From: DASUNP01 sp963728545
GTDB taxonomy: Bacteria; Acidobacteriota; Blastocatellia; UBA7656
Reading direction: 5' to 3'
Length of the DNA stretch: 64,000 nucleotides
Assembly: GCA_963728545.1 (NCBI GenBank)
Contig: CAVSKO010000002.1
Span: 2,666,001-2,730,000 of the forward strand
In this document: one piece after another, positions 25,236-33,373 of the stretch
Numbering within the stretch: position 1 is the first letter of the stretch
How the letters are laid out: each line of letters begins with the position of its first letter
Notes under the pieces: model-generated
What the model saw: the letters and a program-made list of their open reading frames with translations, nothing else
The model's database searches: none
Told to the model about the DNA's origin: nothing
Program-made: the position numbers and the translations under genes

Positions 25236-25247
25236 AAAAAATTTTAA
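23859..25247 (+). CDS. IS66-family transposase (TnpC-like)
   Basis: A 462-residue transposase. The start is GTG 23859 or the adjoining ATG 23862. A leucine-zipper-like N terminus (LNLQLVAQLQLLQERVKQLE) is followed by a basic region and a zinc finger (CPQC and CPNC, about residues 91-128). The DDE catalytic residues are in VVNGDETSW, LVSDFYGGYN and SDNNAAERSVRHLVVSRK. The frame reads through the right inverted repeat, and its stop codon at 25245 lies outside the element, within and just past the duplicated target. The last three residues and the stop are therefore supplied by host DNA. Confidence 0.95.
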   Translation: MMLDLQQATREELIHLNLQLVAQLQLLQERVKQLEAELESLRGGGSKSNPPSFVKANRPVRGKKKKRKKRAHGFARKLDAATARVEHSLEQCPQCQVSLRGRRVIKSRQVIELPPVQAQVVEHILIERGCPNCHKRWAPPMDLSTVAVGSQRFGISVQAEVTLLREQCRLPFRVIQDYLRHRFGLRISVGKLVALVEGVARSGKAIVEGFKQQIRGSPVVNGDETSWREDGLNGYVWSFSTDKIRYYIYRKSRSATVVKEVLGEEFDGVLVSDFYGGYNAHLGLHQRCWIHLLRDIHELKEKHADDRKLKKWAQAVKAIYEGAKQYKGPSARLDAVEQKQQRVKRQREYEQELMRVCRPHLKKKRLQSRLCERIERFLPELFMFVADARVPSDNNAAERSVRHLVVSRKISGGTRSEKGSENQEYTGITVRHMETATGQFLSILSGFTYSKQSDTLNSYKKF

Positions 25248-25339
25248 AATCTCTTTTTACGGTGGCGGGTTTCGCAAACAGTCGGCGCATGTATAAGTGA
25301 AAGGGTTTTGAGAATGGCTAAGAGCCAGCAATAAATAAC

Positions 25340-25363
25340 TCAACCGTCTGCCAAGGCGGTTGA
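25340..25363. other. Short stem-loop before a possible ribosome site
   Basis: TCAACCG and CGGTTGA form a seven-base stem around a 10-base loop, immediately upstream of AAAAGGAGAATCGCATAATG. It could be a leader structure for the short reading at 25383 or a remnant terminator. The original gene here appears decayed. Confidence 0.3.
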
Positions 25364-25382
25364 TTAAAAGGAGAATCGCATA

Positions 25383-25511
25383 ATGAATATACGCATCAAC
25401 GCATTATCTCGGCTCCCCTATTTGATTATGCTGCCGGTTATGTGCGGCACCGCCTCGGCGCAAATATCAGAGGCCCAGATCGCCTTCCAGGCCGCCCTTG
25501 GCGTGAATTAG
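25383..25511 (+). pseudogene. Short exported-type reading, 42 aa, probably a truncated gene
   Basis: It has a strong ribosome site (AAAAGGAG) seven bases before the ATG, and a signal-peptide-like start MNIRINALSRLPYLIMLPVM followed by CGTASAQ, a fair cleavage site. After ISEAQIAFQAALGVN it meets a stop codon. Such a good start with so short a product suggests a gene cut short by deletion or mutation. Nothing in other frames clearly continues it. It is too short to identify. Confidence 0.4.
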
Positions 25512-25523
25512 GCCGCCGACGCT

Positions 25524-25979
25524 ATGGACCTCGTCTATGCCCGACTCGCACTTTTTATAAAGCTCAACCTGCGACTTTCTGGCTTAGACGAGGTCCACGT
25601 ATCATCAGATATTAGCGGAGAAATTATGGAACTCGGAGCCTTAAGCACCATCAATGATAGTGCGTATCGCGCTGTAGTGATGCTGATTCAGGGCGTCACG
25701 CTGATCGCCGGTATCGCTTCCATACTATTCCTCGCCGCCTGCGTAGTCAGCGCCGCCTGCACCTTCATTCAAGATATGACAAGGCCCTTGCGTCGCTGGA
25801 TGAAGCCAGGCTCAACGCCTGATACTCAAGTTATTCCTGGCGGGCCGAACGCAGAGAAAGAGAGTCAGCCCCGCTTGCTACCGCGAGGGGTACTGATATT
25901 AGGCTTAGGGCCTCTGCCAGACCTGCGGCCTGAGCCAAATCATCTTCGGAGTTGGCAAGCGCCCAGCCGCATCATCTAG
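25524..25979 (+). CDS. Hypothetical protein with possible membrane helices, 151 aa
   Basis: Not recognised. The reading contains two hydrophobic stretches, AVVMLIQGVTLIAGIASILF and LAACVVSAACTFIQ, a basic patch and a proline-rich end. A 12-bp perfect inverted repeat (GGACCTCGTCTA at 25526-25537 and its inverse at 25585-25596) overlaps its first codons. No ribosome site is evident. It may be a remnant or a chance reading next to decayed genes. Confidence 0.3.
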   Translation: MDLVYARLALFIKLNLRLSGLDEVHVSSDISGEIMELGALSTINDSAYRAVVMLIQGVTLIAGIASILFLAACVVSAACTFIQDMTRPLRRWMKPGSTPDTQVIPGGPNAEKESQPRLLPRGVLILGLGPLPDLRPEPNHLRSWQAPSRII

Positions 25980-26434
25980 TTCATATCATCATTATCTATC
26001 TTATCGCCGGTCCTGCCCTGGAGAATCATGCCGCATTTATATGGGTAGATCGCTCGCCGCTCTACATCTTTCGATGAAACGTCTTTCATGGCATACAGTT
26101 CGGATTTCAGGTCAAAGCGATTAGCTGGACTCACATTCAGCGCATGGGTGTAATAATACTGAAAATGCGAAGCGTGAGCAGGACAATGAGAGGTGTCTCT
26201 TACGCATGCACCGGTTATGTATTTGCCTGTAACAGTGCTTTGGGGGTCCGGCAAGTTCAGTATTCTTACTTCAACGTCATTCACATCTGCATACTCAAAA
26301 CTCCAGATTACGGCTGCATCCTCGCCCCCTTTCTTTTCTTTATCAAATCGAGGTGGATTCCGCGCCGGGTTTATAATAGACGGCGTCGCGCAGCAGCCTC
26401 TCGGCATAAGCCTTGCCCGCCTTTTGCCGATCAT
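25976..26434 (-). CDS. Unidentified reading downstream of decayed anti-sigma gene
   Basis: The reading overlaps the end of the anti-sigma remnant in another frame. The part from about 26350 leftward (EDAAVIWSFEYADVNDVEVR, then HFQYYYTHALNVSPANRFDL, then VERRAIYPYKCGMIL) has a protein-like composition. It matches no family I recognise, and no start or ribosome site stands out. It could be the 3' end of a gene joined here by deletion. Low confidence. Confidence 0.25.
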   Translation of the reverse strand: MIGKRRARLMPRGCCATPSIINPARNPPRFDKEKKGGEDAAVIWSFEYADVNDVEVRILNLPDPQSTVTGKYITGACVRDTSHCPAHASHFQYYYTHALNVSPANRFDLKSELYAMKDVSSKDVERRAIYPYKCGMILQGRTGDKIDNDDMN

Positions 26435-26979
26435 CTCTATTATCGCCGCTGCGCGAAACCGACCAGGGAGCGTAGTCGAATCCTGCCAGCCTCGCTTCCG
26501 TAGGGCGGGCGACGGCGTAGGCCCGGCTCAACTCGGCCAGCCCTCGGTCGGCGTCCGACCGGTAGAAGAACGCGCGATATATGCCGAAAGTAATACCGGC
26601 GAAGATAAGCATCAGCGCGGCAATTCTTAAGTAAGGGCTTTGGAAAACGGCTGACCAGACGGGCCGATTGCGAGCGCGAACCGCTCGGACAGGCTCAGGC
26701 GTCCCGCCCGCCGAATTATAACGGAGCAGTTCTTTCGTGATCATCACCTGATCCCGCCCTTCGGGTGTTGATAAAAAGGTCTGCTCAAATTTTTCTTTGA
26801 TCTCTCCCTGCATTTCTCCTTCCGCGTATTGCTCTACGAGATCTTCTTGCGAGATGACGCGGATGAAAAACTCATCATCGGTCATCATCATCTTTTCTAT
26901 GCCTTCGGTTCTCGGCCCCTGTCGTTTCGCCGAGCAGATACTTGTTGATCAGGTCTTTTTCCTCTGAATTTCTTTCCAT
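26343..26979 (-). pseudogene. Anti-sigma / TPR-type membrane protein, frameshifted and truncated
   Basis: The gene begins MERNSEEKDLINKYLLGETTGAEN at 26979, the usual start of acidobacterial anti-sigma/TPR proteins. One extra base near 26903-26906 throws it out of frame; it resumes at EKMMMTDDEFFIRVISQEDL. The rest has FEQTFLSTPEGRDQV, a transmembrane helix (LRIAALMLIFAGITFGIYRA) and RLAGFDYAPWSVSR. It stops right after AERLLRDAVYYKPGAEST, where full-length relatives go on with TPR repeats, so the 3' part is lost. Restored, it would be 211 residues. It lies directly downstream of a sigma-factor remnant. Confidence 0.65.
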
Positions 26980-27032
26980 GCCGAAGTTCTCTTCTAATTA
27001 TTTATGGATAAGTTGACAGATGTATAACAGGC

Positions 27033-27155
27033 TCATTGTTTTTCTTCCACACAATCGCGGGCGCTCTTCTGTAGGAGCGATTTAATCCTGTGGGCGCGCA
27101 TTCTCAGGGCTTCGATGGCTAAGCCGAGCGACTCCGCCATCTTTATATATTTCAC
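27033..27155 (-). pseudogene. C-terminal remnant of an ECF sigma factor
   Basis: Only about 40 codons remain, reading MAESLGLAIEALRMRAHRIK then SLLQKSARDCVEEKQ. This is the region-4 helix-turn-helix end typical of the ECF sigma factors that precede TPR anti-sigma genes. A stop codon lies in frame just upstream and no region 2 is present. It sits 53 bases before the anti-sigma remnant, so the two were once one operon. Confidence 0.6.
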
Positions 27156-27322
27156 GTCAAATCATAAACCGTTAGATATTGAAGAGAGTTGTCGAGGATA
27201 GCTCACGGCTGGAACGATGATTATCAAATCCCCGCAGGCTCCGGAGATTGAGATTGAAAATACCACTCGCCGCATGAAAGCGAAGCAGCATGAAAGCGAG
27301 GCCACCTTAAAGCGGCCCGGCT

Positions 27323-28522
27323 TCACCTGCCGCCTTGACTCCTCTGCCAGATAGCAAGCAGGTTGTTTATGACCTCGGATTTTGGAGGCTCGCAAGTAGA
27401 CCCCGGCTCTATTTGCAAACCGTATCTCTGATAAAGAGTGAAAGGGCTTTCGGCAAATATTATCGGCACGTTCGTATTTCCCGGGCGGAAGCCATGCTTT
27501 AGAGATTCTCTTTGTACATGCTCCGACATTAGATAATTCAAGAACACTTCCGCCGCCGTCCTCTGGTCTTTCGAACTCCAGGGGGCATCAATAATGTAGT
27601 AAGGATTATCGTTCCACATGTTCTCTTTCGGATAAACGATATGAAGCTCTCCCCAGCGCCCTTCCGCGCTCTTTAGAAAATCTATAGCGACGCTTTCGTA
27701 AACAAAAACCGCGTCGAACGACGACGGCCCTTTCAGCACCATCTCTCTCATCATAGTCCCGGTGCTGTCGGCCAACCCGTTAACGGCTCGCTCCATCCCC
27801 AGCATCCAATTTTGAAAATTTACGTCCAGCAGGTCTTTCAATGCCAGATCGCGACACTTGTCGCTGTAATCATAAGCCATTAGCACGAGTGTCATCAGCC
27901 CGCTGTTCGACTTGCCGGGGTTCGTATGGCCGAGTTTGAACAGCCCCCACTCAGGTTTTTGAGCAATCGCATTCCAGCCCGCCTTTTCGTTTAGCGCCTG
28001 CGCGATGGTCGTGAAGTTCACCGCCTTGTACTTCTGGGCGAACGCCCTGTAACGCTCATCCCATATCACAAAAACCATAGGGGTTAACGCAAGGCTCTCT
28101 TCTTTCAGTACGGGGGCATTGCTGTATTTGACCTGCCAATCCTGAACGAAGGTATCTTTGTAAAGAGAGCTTGCGGGCGACCAGACATGGATGTTCTTAT
28201 CGCCGGAAATAAGCGCCTGTGCTCCTTCTTGCGAGCCTTTGGGTATCAGGTTGATTTTGATCTTCTGCCCATCCGGGGTCTTTGCGAACTCTTGAGCCGC
28301 CCATTCCAGCCAGGTCTTTTTCTCCGTCCCATAAGCTATGCCCAGCTCCACGGCATTGCCTTTCCACTGGCTTGAGCCAGCGGCTTTGACCGAATCCGGC
28401 TGCGGTTGTGAATCCTCGGGTGAATCTTTCCTGATCAGAAAATAGTAGGCCGCATAAAGAGAGCCTACTATCACAAACACTAGAATGACTTTGCCCACCA
28501 GCGCGGATTTGCCTTCCGACAT
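27323..28522 (-). CDS. Membrane-anchored solute-binding-domain protein
   Basis: 399 residues, GGGAG before the ATG. An N-terminal anchor helix (ALVGKVILVFVIVGSLYAAY, residues ~6-25) is followed by a periplasmic-type binding domain of the extracellular solute-binding kind: LGIAYGTEKKTWLEWAAQEF, HVWSPASSLYKDTFV, LGHTNPGKSNSGLMTLVLMA, SFDAVFVYESVAIDFL, VYPKENMWNDNPYYIIDAPW. The next gene downstream in sequence order (28545) has the same layout plus a VWA domain; the two look paralogous. No ABC permease or ATPase gene is nearby, so it is unlikely to be an ordinary importer subunit. Confidence 0.82.
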   Translation of the reverse strand: MSEGKSALVGKVILVFVIVGSLYAAYYFLIRKDSPEDSQPQPDSVKAAGSSQWKGNAVELGIAYGTEKKTWLEWAAQEFAKTPDGQKIKINLIPKGSQEGAQALISGDKNIHVWSPASSLYKDTFVQDWQVKYSNAPVLKEESLALTPMVFVIWDERYRAFAQKYKAVNFTTIAQALNEKAGWNAIAQKPEWGLFKLGHTNPGKSNSGLMTLVLMAYDYSDKCRDLALKDLLDVNFQNWMLGMERAVNGLADSTGTMMREMVLKGPSSFDAVFVYESVAIDFLKSAEGRWGELHIVYPKENMWNDNPYYIIDAPWSSKDQRTAAEVFLNYLMSEHVQRESLKHGFRPGNTNVPIIFAESPFTLYQRYGLQIEPGSTCEPPKSEVINNLLAIWQRSQGGR

Positions 28523-28544
28523 AATCGCTCCCTATCAGTAAAAT

Positions 28545-30239
28545 TTAGAAGAAGGTTGATATTTCCTTGAACACGGATTGGATGTTGTCCGGCGTGCCGG
28601 CATAAAACTTGGCCTGTGTGGCATCGGCTATCGCCTCCAGCACATCTTCTCTCGCGTCCGAGCCATATCCGATAGTGAAAACGCGTATGGTCTTACCCTC
28701 GTTATCGAATCTGATCTTGTTGAGTAAATCCTCAAGCGCGATCTGGCTCTTAGTGTCCGCTCCGTCCGTCAGAACTACGATGGCTGATATGCGGTCGCTT
28801 TTAATATTTTCGAGAAGGTATTGGTAAGCTTGATCTATCGAATCATACAGCGCCGTGTCTCCCCCGGGGATGAATGATTCGATCATCTCTGTGGCGGAAC
28901 CCCGGCTGCTGCTCATCAACATATCTTTTCCCGACCAGACGGGTTGAGTATCAAAAGGAAGGAGCGAGAGATAATCCGCGCCGTCAAGCATGGCGATAAG
29001 TTGTTTTGCGCCGTTCTGCGCGTTCGGCATCTTTCGGTCCTCCTTCATGCTGCCGGACGTATCGAAGACGAGAATGATATTGGAATGCTTTTTATGGTCA
29101 TGCCAGAGCTTGATGACGGCGTCCATCACTTCTACGGACGGCACCTCCAGAGTGGTCTTCGGCTCTTTAGGATCGACTCCATGCGCGGCGTCCAGCGGAG
29201 CGGCAAGCTGTATGCTGACGTCGCCCGGATGGAACCCGTAATCGAGCGTCTTTTCCTGTTGAGGCCGGTCAAGCAAGAACTTTATATACGCCCTGGCCGC
29301 CTCGCGATGCTCATCCGTCATCCAGGCTTCTTCGACTACGCCTATGGGATGATCGCTCCAAAAGGTTCCCTCTTTCGGATATATCGCCACGACGGGAAAG
29401 GGCAGATCCTCACCGGAGTTATAAGATTCAATGACATTGCTTTCATAAAGCACGGCGGCGCTCAGGTATTCAGGCCCGTTCGCCAGCATCTTCGAGCTGA
29501 AAAAACCTGTAGAGGTTCCGTAATGAACGACGGCCTGTTCGATGCCGTCAAGGTAAGCAGCAGTTGAGGGTTTATTCACATCATTAAGTGTAAGCCCGGA
29601 GACCTTGCCCGTACCGGCGTAGACTTCGGCAAACAGCGAGATTAATCCGCTGTTGCTGAACTCAGGGTGGGTGTGGCCGAATTTGAACTTGCCCCATTGA
29701 GGTCGTCCGTAAGCAGCCCACCCTTTGGGGTTGCGGGCGAGCGAAAGAATGTCGGACCACCCGACGGGCTTCTTACCCCATCCAATCGCTTCCGCCATAG
29801 GTTTCCACATCGCAATGACGACCGGCGAAAGCATCAACGTCTCTGTAGAAGAGACCATGTCTTTACCCGTTTTCGCTCTCAACTGGGCGTTCCCCAACTT
29901 GATGAATGCCGCTGAGGCGGGGCTGATCAGATGAGGTTGTCGCCTGCCGTTTAGCAACTCCTCTACAATGTCGCCCGACCCCATCGGAATTGCTTTTACA
30001 GAGATTCGATTACCCTTGCTCGTTTTATAATTGCCCCGGCCAAACAGTTCTGTAACATCTTTGACCCATGCCTCTTTTTCGGAGCTGTAGGTGAAGACAA
30101 GTTCCAGGGTGCCGGGTCGAGATGTCTGTCGGTCGGTCTGTTGCGCAGAGCCTGGAGAAGGGTCTGATTGCGATTTGCATCCTGACAAAATGAGGCTCAC
30201 GAGCAAAGAAAGACATATCCATCGGGCGCTATTTCGCAA
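28545..30239 (-). CDS. Lipoprotein with solute-binding domain and C-terminal VWA domain
   Basis: 564 residues if started at TTG 30239, seven bases after GGAGGAT; the reading to 30293 has no better start. A lipoprotein signal SLLVSLILSGC has its lipobox cysteine near residue 21. Residues ~45-365 resemble a solute-binding fold (TYSSEKEAWVKDVTELF, LISPASAAF, FGHTHPEFSNSGLISLFAEV, VLYESNVIESYN). Residues ~375-560 are a von Willebrand A domain with a complete MIDAS: DTSGSM, a threonine in GGDTALYDS and LTDGAD. It lies 22 bases upstream of its paralogue. Such VWA/solute-binding fusions are widespread, but I know no settled role. Confidence 0.85.
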   Translation of the reverse strand: MRNSARWICLSLLVSLILSGCKSQSDPSPGSAQQTDRQTSRPGTLELVFTYSSEKEAWVKDVTELFGRGNYKTSKGNRISVKAIPMGSGDIVEELLNGRRQPHLISPASAAFIKLGNAQLRAKTGKDMVSSTETLMLSPVVIAMWKPMAEAIGWGKKPVGWSDILSLARNPKGWAAYGRPQWGKFKFGHTHPEFSNSGLISLFAEVYAGTGKVSGLTLNDVNKPSTAAYLDGIEQAVVHYGTSTGFFSSKMLANGPEYLSAAVLYESNVIESYNSGEDLPFPVVAIYPKEGTFWSDHPIGVVEEAWMTDEHREAARAYIKFLLDRPQQEKTLDYGFHPGDVSIQLAAPLDAAHGVDPKEPKTTLEVPSVEVMDAVIKLWHDHKKHSNIILVFDTSGSMKEDRKMPNAQNGAKQLIAMLDGADYLSLLPFDTQPVWSGKDMLMSSSRGSATEMIESFIPGGDTALYDSIDQAYQYLLENIKSDRISAIVVLTDGADTKSQIALEDLLNKIRFDNEGKTIRVFTIGYGSDAREDVLEAIADATQAKFYAGTPDNIQSVFKEISTFF

Positions 30240-30463
30240 GCGGGCATCCTCCTCGTTCTTCAGATAGCCGCGATCTCCATCAGGTATACGCAAGAGACGA
30301 AAAAGTCAGTGAGGGACTGACCGGTTCGTCATATGAACGTGCGGAAGTATAGCGCATCTGTCGCTTTGAGTAACGGAGAAAATCTCACAGCACCCCCCGC
30401 AGTAGCAATCGCGGGAGGGAAACTTATATAATGAGCCGCCGGATCACCTCCGATTCAATGAAT

Positions 30464-30496
30464 TGTTAACAAAATGTTAACGGAAGGTTAACGAAA
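30464..30496. repeat. Three tandem 11-bp repeats around GTTAAC
   Basis: TGTTAACAAAA, TGTTAACGGAA and GGTTAACGAAA follow each other exactly, so GTTAAC recurs at 30465, 30476 and 30487, one DNA turn apart. The array ends five bases before the ATG at 30502 and covers its ribosome-site region. It sits in the divergent promoter gap between the VWA operon and the coiled-coil gene, so a cooperative operator is plausible. Confidence 0.75.
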
Positions 30497-30501
30497 ACCT
30501 G

Positions 30502-31368
30502 ATGCTGCTACCGAACATCGCTCATGTAAAAGCTCTATACCAGAGTTTTCCGAATCTCTTCTTCGCAGGCGTGATGATTCTTCTTTCGGCCGTAGCCAGC
30601 CCGGCGTTTCTCTTCCTTCTTCTGGCAGGCGAATTAAGCGTGCTGCTGCTGGCGCAGACAAAGTTTGTAAAAAGCCTGATGCATACGCGCATAGAGCGCG
30701 AGCGGCGGAAAGCGCAGGAACAGACGGAGGGCCACATCCTCGCGGGGTTGACCGATACTTACAAAAAAGATTTCCAGGCCATCAAACAACTTTGCGGCGA
30801 TATTGAGAATCGGGCCGGCGAGGTTGAAACCGACAAGTCCTCCAACCCTTTAATGGAAGGTATAATCGAGAAGCTATCAAGCTTTCGCTTCGAGTACCTG
30901 CGTATGCTGCGCGCCCATTTCCTGCTGTCGAACCGCGACTATAAACAGATGCGCCGCTGGCTTGAGGAAGAGAGCAATCGCATGGAGAAAGCAGCCGACG
31001 CCGAGCAATCAGAGCAAGTGCGTACGACGCTAAGACAGAACCTCAAAGTGCTGAGCCAGCGCGCGGCCAAAGTACAACAGCTCGACGAGCTTGTGCGCGT
31101 TATAGAAGCGCGGTTGCAAGTCGTGCGCAATTCTTTACAACTGATCCAGGATGAGGTCTACAGCATGACCGACGTTCGCGGCATCAACAACATTGTCGAT
31201 GAGTTACTGGTTAATCTTGAGATCAACGACGAATTCCGCTCTTACTACAATGACACGTTGAGCGACGAAAGCCCGATATTATCCGGTTTAGATTCAATTG
31301 AAGAAATGAGGTCCGGGCTCGCGGCTAAACCTATGCCCGGAAGAAGAGATGAGATGCGCAGCCGGTAA
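30502..31368 (+). CDS. Membrane protein with long coiled-coil domain
   Basis: 288 residues. Two hydrophobic helices (LFFAGVMILLSAVASPAFLF and LLLAGELSVLLLAQ, residues ~20-52) are followed by a cytoplasmic, heavily charged helical region (RIERERRKAQEQTEGHILAG to NLEINDEFRSYYN). No family name is known to me. It is divergently arranged to the VWA and solute-binding genes across a 262-base gap, suggesting a joint system. The helical region could oligomerise or bind a partner at the membrane. Confidence 0.7.
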   Translation: MLLPNIAHVKALYQSFPNLFFAGVMILLSAVASPAFLFLLLAGELSVLLLAQTKFVKSLMHTRIERERRKAQEQTEGHILAGLTDTYKKDFQAIKQLCGDIENRAGEVETDKSSNPLMEGIIEKLSSFRFEYLRMLRAHFLLSNRDYKQMRRWLEEESNRMEKAADAEQSEQVRTTLRQNLKVLSQRAAKVQQLDELVRVIEARLQVVRNSLQLIQDEVYSMTDVRGINNIVDELLVNLEINDEFRSYYNDTLSDESPILSGLDSIEEMRSGLAAKPMPGRRDEMRSR

Positions 31369-31420
31369 GAAGTAAAATCGCAAAGCAGAGTTTCACATCA
31401 ACTCACTCCGTGATTGAGCT

Positions 31421-33034
31421 ATGGCCAGCACTATCAAGCAACCGTGCGATGATGGAGTTATCAAAGCGGAGTCCGCCGCCGCTCCCTGCGCACAGACGGC
31501 CGGGCCGTGGATTCTTGCCGCGACAATCTTAGGGTCAAGCCTGGCCTTCATTGATGGAACGGTCGTCAATGTAGCTCTGCCCGCCCTGCAAAAGAGCCTC
31601 GACGCCACGGTACTGGACGCGCAGTGGGTGGTCGAATCATACGCGCTTTTTCTTGCTGCGCTGCTCCTGGTCGGAGGCTCGGCGGGCGACCGCTTCGGCA
31701 GGCGATCCGTTTTCTGCGCAGGCGTCGCTCTTTTCGCCCTCGCGTCCGTATGGTGCGGGCTTGCGCCCGGCGTAGGTCAATTGATCATCGCGCGCGCAGT
31801 TCAAGGCATAGGCGGCGCGCTGCTTGTGCCGGGGAGTTTAGCAATCATCAGCGCCTCGTTTGATGAAGAGAGGCGCGGCAAGGCCATCGGCACATGGTCG
31901 GGTTTCTCGGCGATTACCGCGGCAATCGGCCCGGTAATCGGCGGCTGGTTGATCGAGCATGTATCGTGGCGCGCGGTCTTTTTTATAAACGTGCCGCTGG
32001 CTGTGGCAGTCCTGTTTATCTCTTTCCGGTATGTGCCTGAAAGCAAGTCCGGCAAGCAAGCCAAGCGGTTGGATTGGTTGGGCGCTTCTCTTGAAGCATT
32101 AGGATTAGGGGCGATTGTTTACGGCCTGATCGAATCATCGCGGTTGGGATTCACTCATCCTCGCATACTCGCCGCGCTCATCCTCGGAGTCTTCTCGCTT
32201 GCGGCGTTTCTCCTGGTTGAAGCGCGCTTGCGCGACCCGATGTTGCCGCTCACGTTGTTTCGCTCTCGCAATTTTACCGGGGCCAATCTGCTGACGCTCT
32301 TTTTGTACACGGCCTTGAGCGGAGGACTATTTTTCTATCCGCTCAATTTGATTCAGGTGCAAGGGTACACGGCGACCGAGGCCGGCACTGCCTTGCTCCC
32401 CTTCGTCCTTATCATGTTCATTCTGTCGCCCTGGTCCGGCGGGTTGGTAAAAAGCTACGGCGCGAAATTGCCGCTCGTGGTCGGGCCCGTGATAACGGCT
32501 TTCGGATACTTTCTATTCATCATCCCAGGCATCGGCGGCTCTTACTGGACCACCTTCTTCCCGGCTGTTGCGGTGTTGGGCTTAGGGATGGCGACAAGCG
32601 TCGCGCCGCTTACGACTACGGTGATGGGTGCAGTGCCGGAGAATCAAGCGGGCGTAGCATCGGGCATTAACAATGCGGTCTCGCGCATCGCCGGTCTGCT
32701 CGGGGTCGCGGTACTGGGCATAGTGATGTTGCACGCATTCAACCGTGAGCTTGATCGCCGCTTGATCGAGTCAAACATCGCGCCCGAAGCGCGACGTTTA
32801 ATCGATGAGCAGCGCACCCGGCTAGCCGGAGCGGAACCCCCTTCTAACATCGACGACGAGTCGCGAGCGGCGATGAAGCGGGCTATCAATGAATCCTTTG
32901 TCTTCGGCTTTCGACTGGTAATGGCGTCTGCCGCTGTGCTTGCGCTGGCAAGCGCCGCGAGCGCCCTTATGATGATCGAGGGCAAAACGCTGAAGAGCGT
33001 TTCAAACGCAGAAAATCTGAAGCCTTTGAATTAG
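31421..33034 (+). CDS. MFS multidrug exporter, DHA2 (EmrB/QacA) family
   Basis: 537 residues with about 14 hydrophobic helices, as expected for the 14-span drug:H+ antiporter group. Visible signatures: LAFIDGTVVNVALPALQKSL in helix 1 (motif D1), GGSAGDRFGRRSVFCAGVAL (motif A) between helices 2 and 3, and PGSLAIISASFDEERRGKAI followed by GTWSGFSAITAAIGPVIGGW (motif C). The C-terminal cytoplasmic stretch RRLIDEQRTRLAGAEPP lies in the last large loop. No regulator gene is adjacent. Substrate unknown. Confidence 0.93.
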   Translation: MASTIKQPCDDGVIKAESAAAPCAQTAGPWILAATILGSSLAFIDGTVVNVALPALQKSLDATVLDAQWVVESYALFLAALLLVGGSAGDRFGRRSVFCAGVALFALASVWCGLAPGVGQLIIARAVQGIGGALLVPGSLAIISASFDEERRGKAIGTWSGFSAITAAIGPVIGGWLIEHVSWRAVFFINVPLAVAVLFISFRYVPESKSGKQAKRLDWLGASLEALGLGAIVYGLIESSRLGFTHPRILAALILGVFSLAAFLLVEARLRDPMLPLTLFRSRNFTGANLLTLFLYTALSGGLFFYPLNLIQVQGYTATEAGTALLPFVLIMFILSPWSGGLVKSYGAKLPLVVGPVITAFGYFLFIIPGIGGSYWTTFFPAVAVLGLGMATSVAPLTTTVMGAVPENQAGVASGINNAVSRIAGLLGVAVLGIVMLHAFNRELDRRLIESNIAPEARRLIDEQRTRLAGAEPPSNIDDESRAAMKRAINESFVFGFRLVMASAAVLALASAASALMMIEGKTLKSVSNAENLKPLN

Positions 33035-33061
33035 CCATTCATCGTTCCCTGTCTATGGCGA

Positions 33062-33373
33062 TCAGACGCCAAAGCCTCCGTCGATGGTCAGGCTTGCGCC
33101 AGTGATGAAACCCGCTTCGGGACCGGCCAGGTATGCGACCAAACCGGCAATCTCTTCAACCTGCCCATAACGCTGCAAAGCGATAAAGCCCTTCAACGTC
33201 TCGGCGTACGGGCCATCGACAGGGTTCATGTCGGTGTCAATCGGGCCGGGTTGGACGTTATTGACGGTGATGCCGCGCGGCCCCAGGTCGCGCGCCAGCC
33301 CGCGCGTCAGCCCGGCGATGGCGGCCTTGGTCATGGCGTAGACGCTGCCGCCTGCGAAAGGAGAAGAGAGATT
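33062..33373 (-). pseudogene. C-terminal half of a short-chain dehydrogenase
   Basis: It retains the catalytic YAMTK (Y-x-x-x-K) with GGSVYAMTKAAIAGLTRGL, the PGPIDTDMNP loop, and a normal C terminus GASLTIDGGFGV. The Rossmann nucleotide-binding half is missing: upstream codons run straight into the start region of the opposite-strand DUF1295 gene. An ATG at 33334 gives a 90-residue product, which would be inactive. Probably a deletion remnant. Confidence 0.75.

Noticed and set aside
25340..25363. Rho-independent terminator for the transposase
   Set aside because: The hairpin is short, lacks a T run and lies next to a ribosome site, so a leader structure is equally likely.
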